A DNA stretch of 64,000 bases from JADFJB01 sp964464595 (lineage in GTDB: Bacteria > Zhuqueibacterota > JdFR-76 > DREG01). Under the pieces are notes generated by a model. The model was not told where the DNA came from. It worked only from the letters and a program-made list of their open reading frames with translations, and ran no database searches. Position numbers and translations under genes: made by a program. Positions 8,118 to 15,743 of the stretch are shown here, one piece after another. The stretch spans positions 1 to 64,000 of the forward strand of contig CAYXGW010000003.1 of the NCBI GenBank assembly GCA_964464595.1. Reading direction: 5' to 3'. Numbering within the stretch: position 1 is the stretch's first letter; every line of letters starts with the position of its first letter.

Positions 8118-9251
8118 CTAAAAAAAACTTTTTTTCTTTTTCGGTTCGGATTTAGATATTTTGTTTATATAGTCTGTTTCAAATGTAGACAACTCTTCTA
8201 TCAATTTTTTTTCTTTTGTGGATATTTTGTTTGGTGTAATTAATGAAACCTGAACCAGTTGATCACCTTGACCGTAGTTGTTTAATTTGGGAATACCTTT
8301 GCCTCGCAATCGAAATATTTTCCCAGATTGAGTGCCAGACGGTATTTTTAACTTTACCTTACCATTTAAAGTAGGGACCTCGATATCATCACCTAAAACT
8401 AACTGTGAATATCCAACGTGTAAATTAAATAAAACATCATCTTCATGTCTATCAAAAAGCTCGTGGTCCTGTTCTTCAAATATAACAATTAAATCTCCGG
8501 CCGGCCCATTTCTAGGACCCATGTTTCCATCGCCTCTCATTGTAATGTAATTGCCTGTTGCCACTCCGGCCGGAACTCTAATCTTAACAGTAGTCTCTTC
8601 CCGAATTCTACCATCACCTTTACATTTACGGCAAGGATTCGAAATGATTTTTCCTTCACCGTAGCAAGTCGGACAAGTCGTTATATTTACAAATTGACCG
8701 AACATCGATTTCGACACTTGCCGGACTTCACCATTTCCTTGACAGGTTGAACATGTTTTTGCACCATTGCCTTGTTCTGCACCAGATCCGGAGCAGTTTT
8801 TACATGTAACTAATTTTTTTACCCGCAGAATTTTTTCCACACCCTCATATATTTCTTCGAGTGACAATTTAAGACGAATTTGAAGATCGCTTCCACTTGC
8901 TTGGCTTTTTCTGCCAGATCGTCCCTGACCCATGCCAAAAATATCTCCAAAGCCGCCAAAGCCTTCCATAAAGGTTCGAAGAGCATCAGACAAATCAATA
9001 TTAATCCCACCCGAACCCATACCACCTTTTATTCCTGCGTGGCCATATTGGTCATAGATCCGGCGTTTTTCAGAATTACCAAGAACGTCATAAGCTTCTG
9101 CAGCTTCTTTAAAATTAGCTTCAGCCATAGCATTACCAGGATTCCGATCTGGATGATATTCCATTGCTAATTTTCGATATGCCTTTTTTAGTTCATCCTC
9201 GGTTGCTTCTCGTCGTACACCAAGAATGTCATAATAATCCTTATTTGTCAT
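8118..9251 (-). CDS. dnaJ: Chaperone protein DnaJ
   Basis: 377 residues, full-length type I Hsp40, which stimulates the DnaK ATPase and delivers unfolded substrates. The J domain occupies residues 1-70 with HPD in YRKLAMEYHPDRNPG. A Gly/Phe-rich linker follows (GGINIDLSDALRTFMEGFGGFGD). Four zinc-binding CxxCxGxG repeats lie at about 150-215 (CKNCSGSG, CSTCQGNG, CPTCYGEG, CRKCKGDG), and then the substrate-binding C-terminal domains. The C-terminus is Lys-rich. It is the last gene of hrcA-grpE-dnaJ, 46 bases after grpE. dnaK is absent from the cluster. Confidence 0.97.
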   Translation of the reverse strand: MTNKDYYDILGVRREATEDELKKAYRKLAMEYHPDRNPGNAMAEANFKEAAEAYDVLGNSEKRRIYDQYGHAGIKGGMGSGGINIDLSDALRTFMEGFGGFGDIFGMGQGRSGRKSQASGSDLQIRLKLSLEEIYEGVEKILRVKKLVTCKNCSGSGAEQGNGAKTCSTCQGNGEVRQVSKSMFGQFVNITTCPTCYGEGKIISNPCRKCKGDGRIREETTVKIRVPAGVATGNYITMRGDGNMGPRNGPAGDLIVIFEEQDHELFDRHEDDVLFNLHVGYSQLVLGDDIEVPTLNGKVKLKIPSGTQSGKIFRLRGKGIPKLNNYGQGDQLVQVSLITPNKISTKEKKLIEELSTFETDYINKISKSEPKKKKSFF

Positions 9252-9297
9252 CTAATAAACTTCACTGTTTTAATGAATCTTAATACTTAATAATTGG

Positions 9298-9879
9298 TCA
9301 ACCATTGTTTACTGCAACTTTTGCATAACGCAACACACGTCCGTTTATTTTATAGCCTTTCAAATGTTCCTCAACAACCACATTGGCGGGGAAATTCTCA
9401 TTTTCCACCATCATCATTGCTTCATGCAACTCCAGGTCAAATTTTTCTCCAACCGAACCTATTTCTTCGACATCATACTTTTCCAGCAATTTCTTTGCCT
9501 GGGAATGAGTTAGTTGAACACCTTTAGATACAGGGTCGCTTTTCTTTTTATTACTTATTGCATTTATTGTACGGTCTAAATTATCTATTATAGATAATAC
9601 GTCTAAAATTACAGATTCCTTTATATTCTGAGCTCTCTTTTCCGTTTCACGAAGTGTCATTTTTCTGTAATTATCAAATTCAGCTGCCAAACGTAAATAT
9701 TTTTCCTTATATTCAGCATTTTCATTATTAAGCAGCTGCATTTTTTTTTGAAGCTCCGCCAATTCTTTACCTATGTTTTCTCGCCGTTTTTTATTTAGGT
9801 TGCCCGCAGCTTTCCCGGAAACTTTGCTTTTCTTAGAATTCTTATCTGTTTCTTGTTCAGGTACTTCGTGTTTTTTCAT
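9298..9879 (-). CDS. grpE: Nucleotide exchange factor GrpE
   Basis: 193 residues, typical length. GrpE releases ADP from DnaK. A charged Lys/Glu-rich N-terminus is followed by a long coiled coil (ELQKKMQLLNNENAEYKEKY) and the conserved core RLAAEFDNYRKMTLRE. The C-terminal beta domain contains FDLELHEAMMMVEN and VVEEHLKGYKINGRVLRYAKV, close to the family signature. It sits between hrcA (15 bases upstream) and dnaJ and would be expressed from the hrcA promoter. Confidence 0.96.
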   Translation of the reverse strand: MKKHEVPEQETDKNSKKSKVSGKAAGNLNKKRRENIGKELAELQKKMQLLNNENAEYKEKYLRLAAEFDNYRKMTLRETEKRAQNIKESVILDVLSIIDNLDRTINAISNKKKSDPVSKGVQLTHSQAKKLLEKYDVEEIGSVGEKFDLELHEAMMMVENENFPANVVVEEHLKGYKINGRVLRYAKVAVNNG

Positions 9880-9894
9880 AAAACGATAATACTC

Positions 9895-10938
9895 CTAGTT
9901 AATGCTTAATACTCCGTTGGATGCAACTTTTGAGATTGCATCCGACATATAATTAACAATTGAGATCATTCTTGGGTAGTCCATTCTTGTTGGACCAATG
10001 ATGCCGAGAACACCTTTTACATTTCCATAATTATAGTCCGTAGCAACAAAGCTAAAGTTTTCCAATTTGGGATAACTATTTTCTGAACCAATTGAAACAC
10101 AAAATGATTTAGATTTATTTAGATTAGTAAAAAAGTGAATTATATTTTTCTTGCTTTCCAGAAATTCCATAAGAATATCAATACTTTCGTTAGCGGCAAA
10201 TTCGTTTTGCCTAAGAATGTTTCTGGTTCCGCCAAAATAATATTCCTGCCTATCATCAAAATCGAATAATTTGTTTGCCGATTTTTTTAAATAACTCAAT
10301 AAACCAAGATGACCGGTTGTTACACTCTTCAGGCGTTTACTGATTGTTTTCCTAATTTCATTTAGTGTTAAACCGGATAATCTTTCGTTTAATATTTGAG
10401 TGGTTAGTTCCAGGATTTCACGTGTAACTTCAAAATCCAATTCTAGTGTCACCGTTTTCAGAAATCCGGATTTAATGGATATTACCAGCAAAATCCTGCT
10501 TTCAGAAATGGGTACTAATTCAAGTTTAAAAAAAACTCCATTAACCCTTTTTGGCATCAACACAATTCCCAATTGATTAGAGATTTCACCAAGAATCTTT
10601 GATGATTTCTCAATCATTAAATGAAAATCCTTAGCTGCTTTTCGCAGATCTTTTAGGACCTTTTGTCTTTCAATTTGAGATATTTGCTCTATACACATCA
10701 AACTATCAACATAAACTCTATATCCAGAATCCGTAGGAATTCGCCCGGAGGAAATATGTGGTTGGAAAAGAAGTCCCAGATCTTCCAATTTCACCATAAT
10801 ATTGCGAATTGTAGCAGAACTAAAGTGAAGATCGTGTCGCCTACACAAAGATTTGGAACCAACCGGAATACCTGTCGCTACAAAATCTTCAACGATATAT
10901 TTGAGTACTTTTTCTTCTCGATTTGTAAAAGTAAGCAT
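9895..10938 (-). CDS. hrcA: Heat-inducible transcription repressor HrcA
   Basis: 347 residues, family length. HrcA represses chaperone operons by binding CIRCE when folded with help from GroE. The N-terminal winged helix includes LTFTNREEKVLKYIVEDFVATGIPVGSK-type sequence (residues 2-29) and FSSATIRNIMVKLEDLGL near 39. The C-terminal GAF-like and dimer domains end with IIGPTRMDYPRMISIVNYMSDAI, the usual HrcA tail. It heads the hrcA-grpE-dnaJ operon behind a near-consensus promoter at 10982-11010. No CIRCE inverted repeat was seen at that promoter, so its targets are probably elsewhere, such as groESL. Confidence 0.95.
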   Translation of the reverse strand: MLTFTNREEKVLKYIVEDFVATGIPVGSKSLCRRHDLHFSSATIRNIMVKLEDLGLLFQPHISSGRIPTDSGYRVYVDSLMCIEQISQIERQKVLKDLRKAAKDFHLMIEKSSKILGEISNQLGIVLMPKRVNGVFFKLELVPISESRILLVISIKSGFLKTVTLELDFEVTREILELTTQILNERLSGLTLNEIRKTISKRLKSVTTGHLGLLSYLKKSANKLFDFDDRQEYYFGGTRNILRQNEFAANESIDILMEFLESKKNIIHFFTNLNKSKSFCVSIGSENSYPKLENFSFVATDYNYGNVKGVLGIIGPTRMDYPRMISIVNYMSDAISKVASNGVLSIN

Positions 10939-10981
10939 AATTAAAATTTAATTTTTAGTTATCCAATAAATCCAAATGGAA

Positions 10982-11010
10982 ATATTACTAATTTTTAACA
11001 GGGTTGTCAA
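10982..11010 (-). promoter_or_regulatory. Sigma70-type promoter of hrcA-grpE-dnaJ
   Basis: On the minus strand TTGACA (11005-11010) is followed by exactly 17 bases and TAATAT (10982-10987). This is a perfect -35 box and a near-consensus -10. Transcription would start about 35 bases ahead of the hrcA ATG at 10938. No TTAGCACTC/GAGTGCTAA pair is present around it. Confidence 0.8.
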
Positions 11011-11068
11011 GATTAAAACCTCCAATTCAATAGAAAACAAGCAAGTTACGAAAATTTATCATTCGGAA

Positions 11069-11920
11069 TCACCTTAAAACTTTTCGAATAGCAAGCCAGC
11101 TTCCTAAGCTGCCAAATAGTACACCAAAAAATAAAATTGAAATCGCTAAGTATTTAACATCCAAGGTAAGTTGCGGGAAAAATGTTTTTAATATATTGAC
11201 CAGAAGTGCATTTCCTAAAATTGCCACGATCGCACCAATTAAACCTTGCAATGCTCCCTCAATTAAAAATGGTCCGCGAATAAATGATTGCTTTGCACCA
11301 ACAAGGCTCATGATTTCAATGGAATCTTTCCGGGTAAGAATTGAAAGCTTAACTGTATTGGAAATTAGTATAATTGAGCTGACAACTAAAACGCCACCAA
11401 CAACTAACACGAACAAAGCAGCTACCCGAATATACTTTAAGATCAATTTCTGCAAATCAAAACGATAAATGACTTCGTCGACACCGCCGATAGTTTCAAT
11501 TTGCGATTTAACTTTTTCTATTCTTTCTTCTTCCTGGTACTCCGGTTTTATTAATATTCTGAATGAAGAAGGCAGGGGATTTTCACCCAAAACAGATTCA
11601 ATATTACTTTCAAACTCTTGATTAAATTCTTCTAATGCTTGCTCTTTGGATATAAATCGCAATTGGGCAATTTCCGGGTATTTGCTTAGTTGAGATTGAA
11701 TTTCAGCTGTCGTTTCTTCAGTAATTCCGTCTCTAAGAAAGAGTTCCATAGTAAGTTGACTCTTAAAATATCCAACAAGAAGAGAACCTTTCACAATCGC
11801 AAATGCAAAAAAACCAACAAAAAACAACGAAACCCCCACGGTAATAATTGGCAATACGCTTGATTGCTTGGAAGTTCTAAGTGCAGAAACGCCTTCTTTT
11901 AAGGAATAAAGCCAGCTCAC
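11069..11920 (-). CDS. ftsX: Cell division protein FtsX
   Basis: 283 residues, the permease-like subunit of FtsEX. One membrane helix lies near residues 22-50 and is followed by a periplasmic loop of about 115 residues (ELFLRDGITEETTAEIQ to EVIYRFDLQK). That loop binds murein hydrolase activators in other bacteria. Three more helices lie between about 165 and 280 (AALFVLVVGGVLVVSSIILI, FLIEGALQGLIGAIVAILG, LAISILFFGVLFGSLGSWL). FtsEX uses ATP hydrolysis to activate septal peptidoglycan splitting. It overlaps ftsE by four bases. An EnvC-like candidate partner is encoded at 52523-53689. Confidence 0.93.
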   Translation of the reverse strand: MSWLYSLKEGVSALRTSKQSSVLPIITVGVSLFFVGFFAFAIVKGSLLVGYFKSQLTMELFLRDGITEETTAEIQSQLSKYPEIAQLRFISKEQALEEFNQEFESNIESVLGENPLPSSFRILIKPEYQEEERIEKVKSQIETIGGVDEVIYRFDLQKLILKYIRVAALFVLVVGGVLVVSSIILISNTVKLSILTRKDSIEIMSLVGAKQSFIRGPFLIEGALQGLIGAIVAILGNALLVNILKTFFPQLTLDVKYLAISILFFGVLFGSLGSWLAIRKVLR

Positions 11921-12567
11921 AGTTCAAGTCTTCCATTTCTAATAAATATTGATCTTTTCCGTAACTGATCCGCCAACCCCTGGTTGTGTGTTGCCATCAG
12001 AATAGCAGTTCCCTGAGCGTTTATCCGCTTAAGTAAATTTAGAATTTCCATTGCTATATCATGATCAAGATTTCCGGTTGGTTCGTCGGCCAACAAGATA
12101 AATGGCTCATTTACAATCGCCCGTGCAATTGCTATCCTTTGTTGTTCACCGCCGGAGAGTTCCCGTGGAAACTTCAGACGTTTATGTGTTAAGCCAACAT
12201 CTTTTAGAACTTCAAGAACCCTTCTTTTTATTTTCTTTCGTCTAGTTCCAATAGCATGCATGGCAAACGCCACATTTTCAAATACGCTTCTATCTTGCAA
12301 CAGCTTAAAGTCTTGAAAAACCACACCTATTTTACGCCGAAAAAAAGGAATTTGCTTTCGATTCACATTCGTGGCATTCACTAAATCCAAAATGATATGT
12401 CCCGTTTGTAACGGAAGCTCAAGATTTATCAATTTCAAAATCGTAGATTTGCCAGCCCCGGATGGTCCAACCAAAAAAACAAACTCACCATTCTGAATTG
12501 AAAGGGTGATGCCTTTTACTCCGTAGCCTCCATTGTGTTGATATGTTGCGTTGTATAAATGTAGCAT
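11917..12567 (-). CDS. ftsE: Cell division ATP-binding protein FtsE
   Basis: 216 residues, full length. It is the ABC ATPase partner of FtsX at the division site. Walker A is GPSGAGKSTILKL near residue 35, the Q-loop is in VVFQDFKLLQDRSVFENVA, the ABC signature is LSGGEQQRIAIARAI near 137, Walker B is ILLADEPTGNLD near 157, and the H-loop is MATHN. The spacing and the KLLQDRSVFENV segment are FtsE-like rather than those of a transporter. The gene starts within the stop codon of the upstream methyltransferase gene and overlaps ftsX, so all three are translationally linked. Confidence 0.95.
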   Translation of the reverse strand: MLHLYNATYQHNGGYGVKGITLSIQNGEFVFLVGPSGAGKSTILKLINLELPLQTGHIILDLVNATNVNRKQIPFFRRKIGVVFQDFKLLQDRSVFENVAFAMHAIGTRRKKIKRRVLEVLKDVGLTHKRLKFPRELSGGEQQRIAIARAIVNEPFILLADEPTGNLDHDIAMEILNLLKRINAQGTAILMATHNQGLADQLRKRSIFIRNGRLEL

Positions 12568-13340
12568 TATAAATAATCGTGCCTTAAAACAAAATGCAGC
12601 CTATTCGATTTAGAATTAGCAGGTTGAAATGTAAAACCATCGTAAATATCTATCAGCTTCATAGAAGTCACATTAATTGCATCAAGGATGGATCGTATAG
12701 AGTATATTTTTTGTTTATGTTTCTCTAAATATGTTTTCTGCTCGAAATAAAAATGAACCTTAAACTCTGTATACTGAATATGGTTTTTCTTATCATAATG
12801 GCTCCAGCGATCATATTTAAAAGTTCTCTGGGAATCGTGATCATAATAATTATTAAAATACTTAACTGCATTTCGTTCCGTACAAATATCAAAAATCAGC
12901 AGTCCTCCGTTTCGTAATGAAACTTCAGCATTAGAAATAAACTTGATAATGTTTTCAATTTCCATGATATAATTTATGCTATCATATAAACTCAGGATTA
13001 CATCAACTTTTTTTTGAACAGCCAGATCGACCATTGAACAAAGCCACATTGGAATTGACTCTACTTCTCCTTTAACTTTAGCCTGTTTTAGCATTGGCAT
13101 AGACATATCACATCCTAAAAGATCATAAGGATACCTTCTCATTACCGCCAATAAATTTCCCGTTCCACAACTTGCATCCAAAATCGTTTTTGTCTTAGGA
13201 TGACATTTCGTGATCAATCTATTTATATAATTAGCCCAACTTCTGTAATCAACATGTTTCATCAGGTGGTCGTAAATAAGGGCTAGTTTTTCATAGGGAG
13301 CAACCCCGATAATGTTTTTATCCAGCCAATGTGATCGCAA
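12567..13340 (-). CDS. SAM-dependent methyltransferase (class I, substrate unknown)
   Basis: 257 residues. A Rossmann methyltransferase with motif I ILDASCGTGNLLAVM near residue 57, the acidic residue ending strand 2 in LLGCDMSMPML, and a motif IV-like stretch VDVILSLYDSINYI. The opening YEKLALIYDHLMKHVDYRSWANYI is typical of a family of uncharacterised methyltransferases that follow this layout. The substrate cannot be deduced. The start overlaps the end of pdxA by 23 bases, and its stop overlaps the ftsE start by one base, so it belongs to the pdxA-methyltransferase-ftsE-ftsX run. Confidence 0.85.
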   Translation of the reverse strand: MRSHWLDKNIIGVAPYEKLALIYDHLMKHVDYRSWANYINRLITKCHPKTKTILDASCGTGNLLAVMRRYPYDLLGCDMSMPMLKQAKVKGEVESIPMWLCSMVDLAVQKKVDVILSLYDSINYIMEIENIIKFISNAEVSLRNGGLLIFDICTERNAVKYFNNYYDHDSQRTFKYDRWSHYDKKNHIQYTEFKVHFYFEQKTYLEKHKQKIYSIRSILDAINVTSMKLIDIYDGFTFQPANSKSNRLHFVLRHDYL

Positions 13341-14292
13341 GTTTTATTGCCTCTATCATACTTGATGGATTCGCAAACCCCTTCCCTGCAATGTCAAATG
13401 CGGTTCCATGATCCGGGGAAGTCCTCACAATGGGGAGCCCTGCGGTATAATTTACGGCCTTTCCAAATCCCAGCATTTTTACCGGGATCATACCTTGATC
13501 ATGATACATAGCCAAAATCGCGTGATATTGCTGCAGTTTCTTGGGGATAAACAATGTGTCTGATGGAAACGGACCATCGACATTAACATTTTTCTGTTTT
13601 AATTGTTCTACAGCCGGTTTAATGATCTTTTCGTCTTCTGTTCCGAGTTGACCGTTCTCACCAGCGTGGGGATTCAAAGCAGCTAATGCAATACGAGGGT
13701 TTCTGATTTGAAATCGATTTTGTAAATCGCGGTTTATTGTGATGCATTTCTTCATAATCAATTCGGAAGATAATAAATCGGAAACATCCCGGAGGGGATG
13801 ATGTGTAGTAACCAAGCCTACCTTCAATTCATTCAAAATAAGCATCATCGTGTAATTCTCAGTTTTAAACCAGTCTGCCAGCAATTCCGTATGGCCAGGA
13901 AAATCGACTCCAGCTGCCCAGATTGCTTGCTTGCTGATTGGCGCAGTAACTAAGGCCGCTTTGTCGTTGTTTTCAATCAACTTGAGTGCTTTTTGAATAA
14001 ATTGAACACTGGCTTTTCCCGCTTCTGGTTTAACAAGACCCGGTTCGATGGTTTTAATATCTCTTGAACTCACTTCTAAAAAATGTAGTTTCAAAGGATC
14101 CTTTCCCGGTTGGCCTTCTTCTAATGTTAATTTTGCGCTTAATGTTCTTGAATAATACTCCAGTGCTTTTCCAGAACCTACAATCGTGAAAACTACATTC
14201 TGGCTTGGAAATAGTTCTGAAATGGCCTTAAATGTCACCTCCGGTCCGATTCCGTTAGTATCCCCCATTGTTATATAAATTTTAGTTACCAT
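13318..14292 (-). CDS. pdxA: 4-hydroxythreonine-4-phosphate dehydrogenase
   Basis: 324 residues, full length. It oxidises 4-phosphohydroxy-L-threonine with NAD in the DXP-dependent pathway to pyridoxal 5'-phosphate. The markers are GDTNGIGPEV near residue 10, TAPISKQAI near 125, PGHTELLA near 140, LNPHAGENG near 210, GPFPSDTLF near 245, YHDQGMIPVK near 268 and TSPDHGTAFDIAGKG near 295. The His residues of GHTE, NPHAGE and YHDQ form the metal site. A cofactor user, the PLP aminotransferase at 2401-3606, lies in the same window, but the genes are not adjacent. Confidence 0.96.
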   Translation of the reverse strand: MVTKIYITMGDTNGIGPEVTFKAISELFPSQNVVFTIVGSGKALEYYSRTLSAKLTLEEGQPGKDPLKLHFLEVSSRDIKTIEPGLVKPEAGKASVQFIQKALKLIENNDKAALVTAPISKQAIWAAGVDFPGHTELLADWFKTENYTMMLILNELKVGLVTTHHPLRDVSDLLSSELIMKKCITINRDLQNRFQIRNPRIALAALNPHAGENGQLGTEDEKIIKPAVEQLKQKNVNVDGPFPSDTLFIPKKLQQYHAILAMYHDQGMIPVKMLGFGKAVNYTAGLPIVRTSPDHGTAFDIAGKGFANPSSMIEAIKLAITLAG

Positions 14293-14465
14293 ACCATCCG
14301 AATGAAATCAATGTATTTCTTATTCCGTATTAAAAATCAAATATACATTGATTAATAACTATTTGCAACTTGGAGGTTGAGAAACCAACTCTATAATTTC
14401 ATCGAATCAATTTATCGAAATCGGAAAGTAAAAAAAACAAAATCGGTTGTTTAATAAAATAAAAG

Positions 14466-14487
14466 TAAAACCGGGGGTCAGGTTTTT
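14466..14487 (-). terminator. Possible weak terminator at the end of the 14478-21692 operon
   Basis: On the minus strand AAAACC (14481-14486) can pair with GGTTTT (14467-14472) across an eight-base loop that contains the stop codon of the preceding gene, and a T-rich tract follows. The stem is short and AT-rich, so this is tentative. The remaining 170 or so bases up to pdxA show no further feature. Confidence 0.3.
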
Positions 14488-15743
14488 CTTTTCTTCTTTT
14501 TTGCTGCCGGGAAAAGAATGTTGTTCAGAATCAGTCTATACCCGGGAGAGTTTCTGTGCAAGGAAAGTTGGGTAGGAGGGTCGCCTACAGCATGTTGATA
14601 ATCTTCCGGATCGTGACCGGCTAAAAAAGTAAATGTTCCCCGCCCTAAATTGCCGTGAATATATTTGATGTTTTCTGTCTCCGGTATCTCCCCCAAAATT
14701 ACTACCGAACTCTTGATCCGCGATCTTCGAAAACCGGTAGTTTGACCCATAAATCCTTTTACTACATTTACATGGTTTTGTGTTAACATAACCGGAACAG
14801 GATCATATTTTGCGGAAAATTCAAAAAGTGTAAACGCATCAGCATCAGCCCCTCGCAAGGAAGCATTAACACTTAATGGAATATCGATATCAGAATACTC
14901 ATAGACAAAAGGATTCATCTCAAGTTTAAACTTCTCAAAAGCCAATGTTTGGCCGAAATTAAGTTTTGATTGACTATTGGGTTCGATAGAATCCCCATCA
15001 AATACTTCAGATACAATATCCGTCTCCGAAGCAGCCAATGAAATATCATAGGAATCTGTTGCTGAACACATTGCAAAAAGAAATCCTCCCCGCGCGACAG
15101 ATTCTCTTATGGTTTGAGCAACGGCATTTTTTAATTGACTAACTTTTTTAAAACCAAGCCTAGCCGCCATTGTTTCATTCATTTGAACTTCTTCAATATA
15201 CCAAGGTGTGTTGCGAAAGCTTGCATAAAACTTGCCGTATTGTCCAGTAAAATCTTCATGGTGCAAATGAAGCCAGTCATAATTTTCAAGCTCCCCTTGA
15301 AGAACTTCTTGATCCCAGATTTGATCATATGGCACTTCGGCATAAGCCAGCGCCAATGTTACCGCATCATCCCATGGCTGTTTGCTTGGTGGTGAATAAA
15401 CAGCTATTCGAGGCACTTTTTCCAGCAATACAACTTCCATGTTTCCTTTTTCAATTGTATCATAAATCCTTGCCACATCACTTCCTGTTACTGATACGCT
15501 TGAAACACCTCTAAGTCTTAACTCTCTTTCTATTTCAGGATAGTGGTCGACTAAAAAAGATCCTCCTCGATAGTTTAACAGCCACTCAACATTAATTCCT
15601 TTTTCCAGGGTCCAAAATGCAACCCCATAAGCTTTAAGATGATCGGATTGCTGTAAATCCATATGGATTAATATCTTTTGAGCTAAGGCATAGATTGGGC
15701 TTAGAACCAGTATAAATAAAAATAAAGCTAAATATTTTTTCAC
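14478..15743 (-). CDS. Conserved exported protein of the family often labelled asparagine synthetase B
   Basis: 421 residues. Residues 1-21 are a signal peptide ending ALAQ. The mature protein has long conserved-looking blocks (AVYSPPSKQPWDDAVTL, YDWLHLHHEDFTGQYGKFY, GGFLFAMCSATDSYD, GHDPEDYQHAVGDPPTQL) and a basic KKKKRKT tail. From memory, homologues in FCB-group genomes are often called asparagine synthetase B. That label is not supported: there is no N-terminal catalytic Cys of a glutaminase domain and no SGGxDS PP-loop. The GHDPEDYQH and HHEDFTGQYG blocks, rich in His and Asp, suggest a glutamine-amidotransferase-like or metal-binding fold, which is inference. It overlaps the TPR gene upstream by four bases and is the last gene of the DUF4159/DUF4175 operon. 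Confidence 0.8.
   Translation of the reverse strand: MKKYLALFLFILVLSPIYALAQKILIHMDLQQSDHLKAYGVAFWTLEKGINVEWLLNYRGGSFLVDHYPEIERELRLRGVSSVSVTGSDVARIYDTIEKGNMEVVLLEKVPRIAVYSPPSKQPWDDAVTLALAYAEVPYDQIWDQEVLQGELENYDWLHLHHEDFTGQYGKFYASFRNTPWYIEEVQMNETMAARLGFKKVSQLKNAVAQTIRESVARGGFLFAMCSATDSYDISLAASETDIVSEVFDGDSIEPNSQSKLNFGQTLAFEKFKLEMNPFVYEYSDIDIPLSVNASLRGADADAFTLFEFSAKYDPVPVMLTQNHVNVVKGFMGQTTGFRRSRIKSSVVILGEIPETENIKYIHGNLGRGTFTFLAGHDPEDYQHAVGDPPTQLSLHRNSPGYRLILNNILFPAAKKKKRKT

Noticed and set aside
10414..10429. CACGTG-centred sequence in hrcA resembling parS
   Set aside because: Four of 16 positions differ from the consensus and the flanks are not palindromic. Chance is likely.
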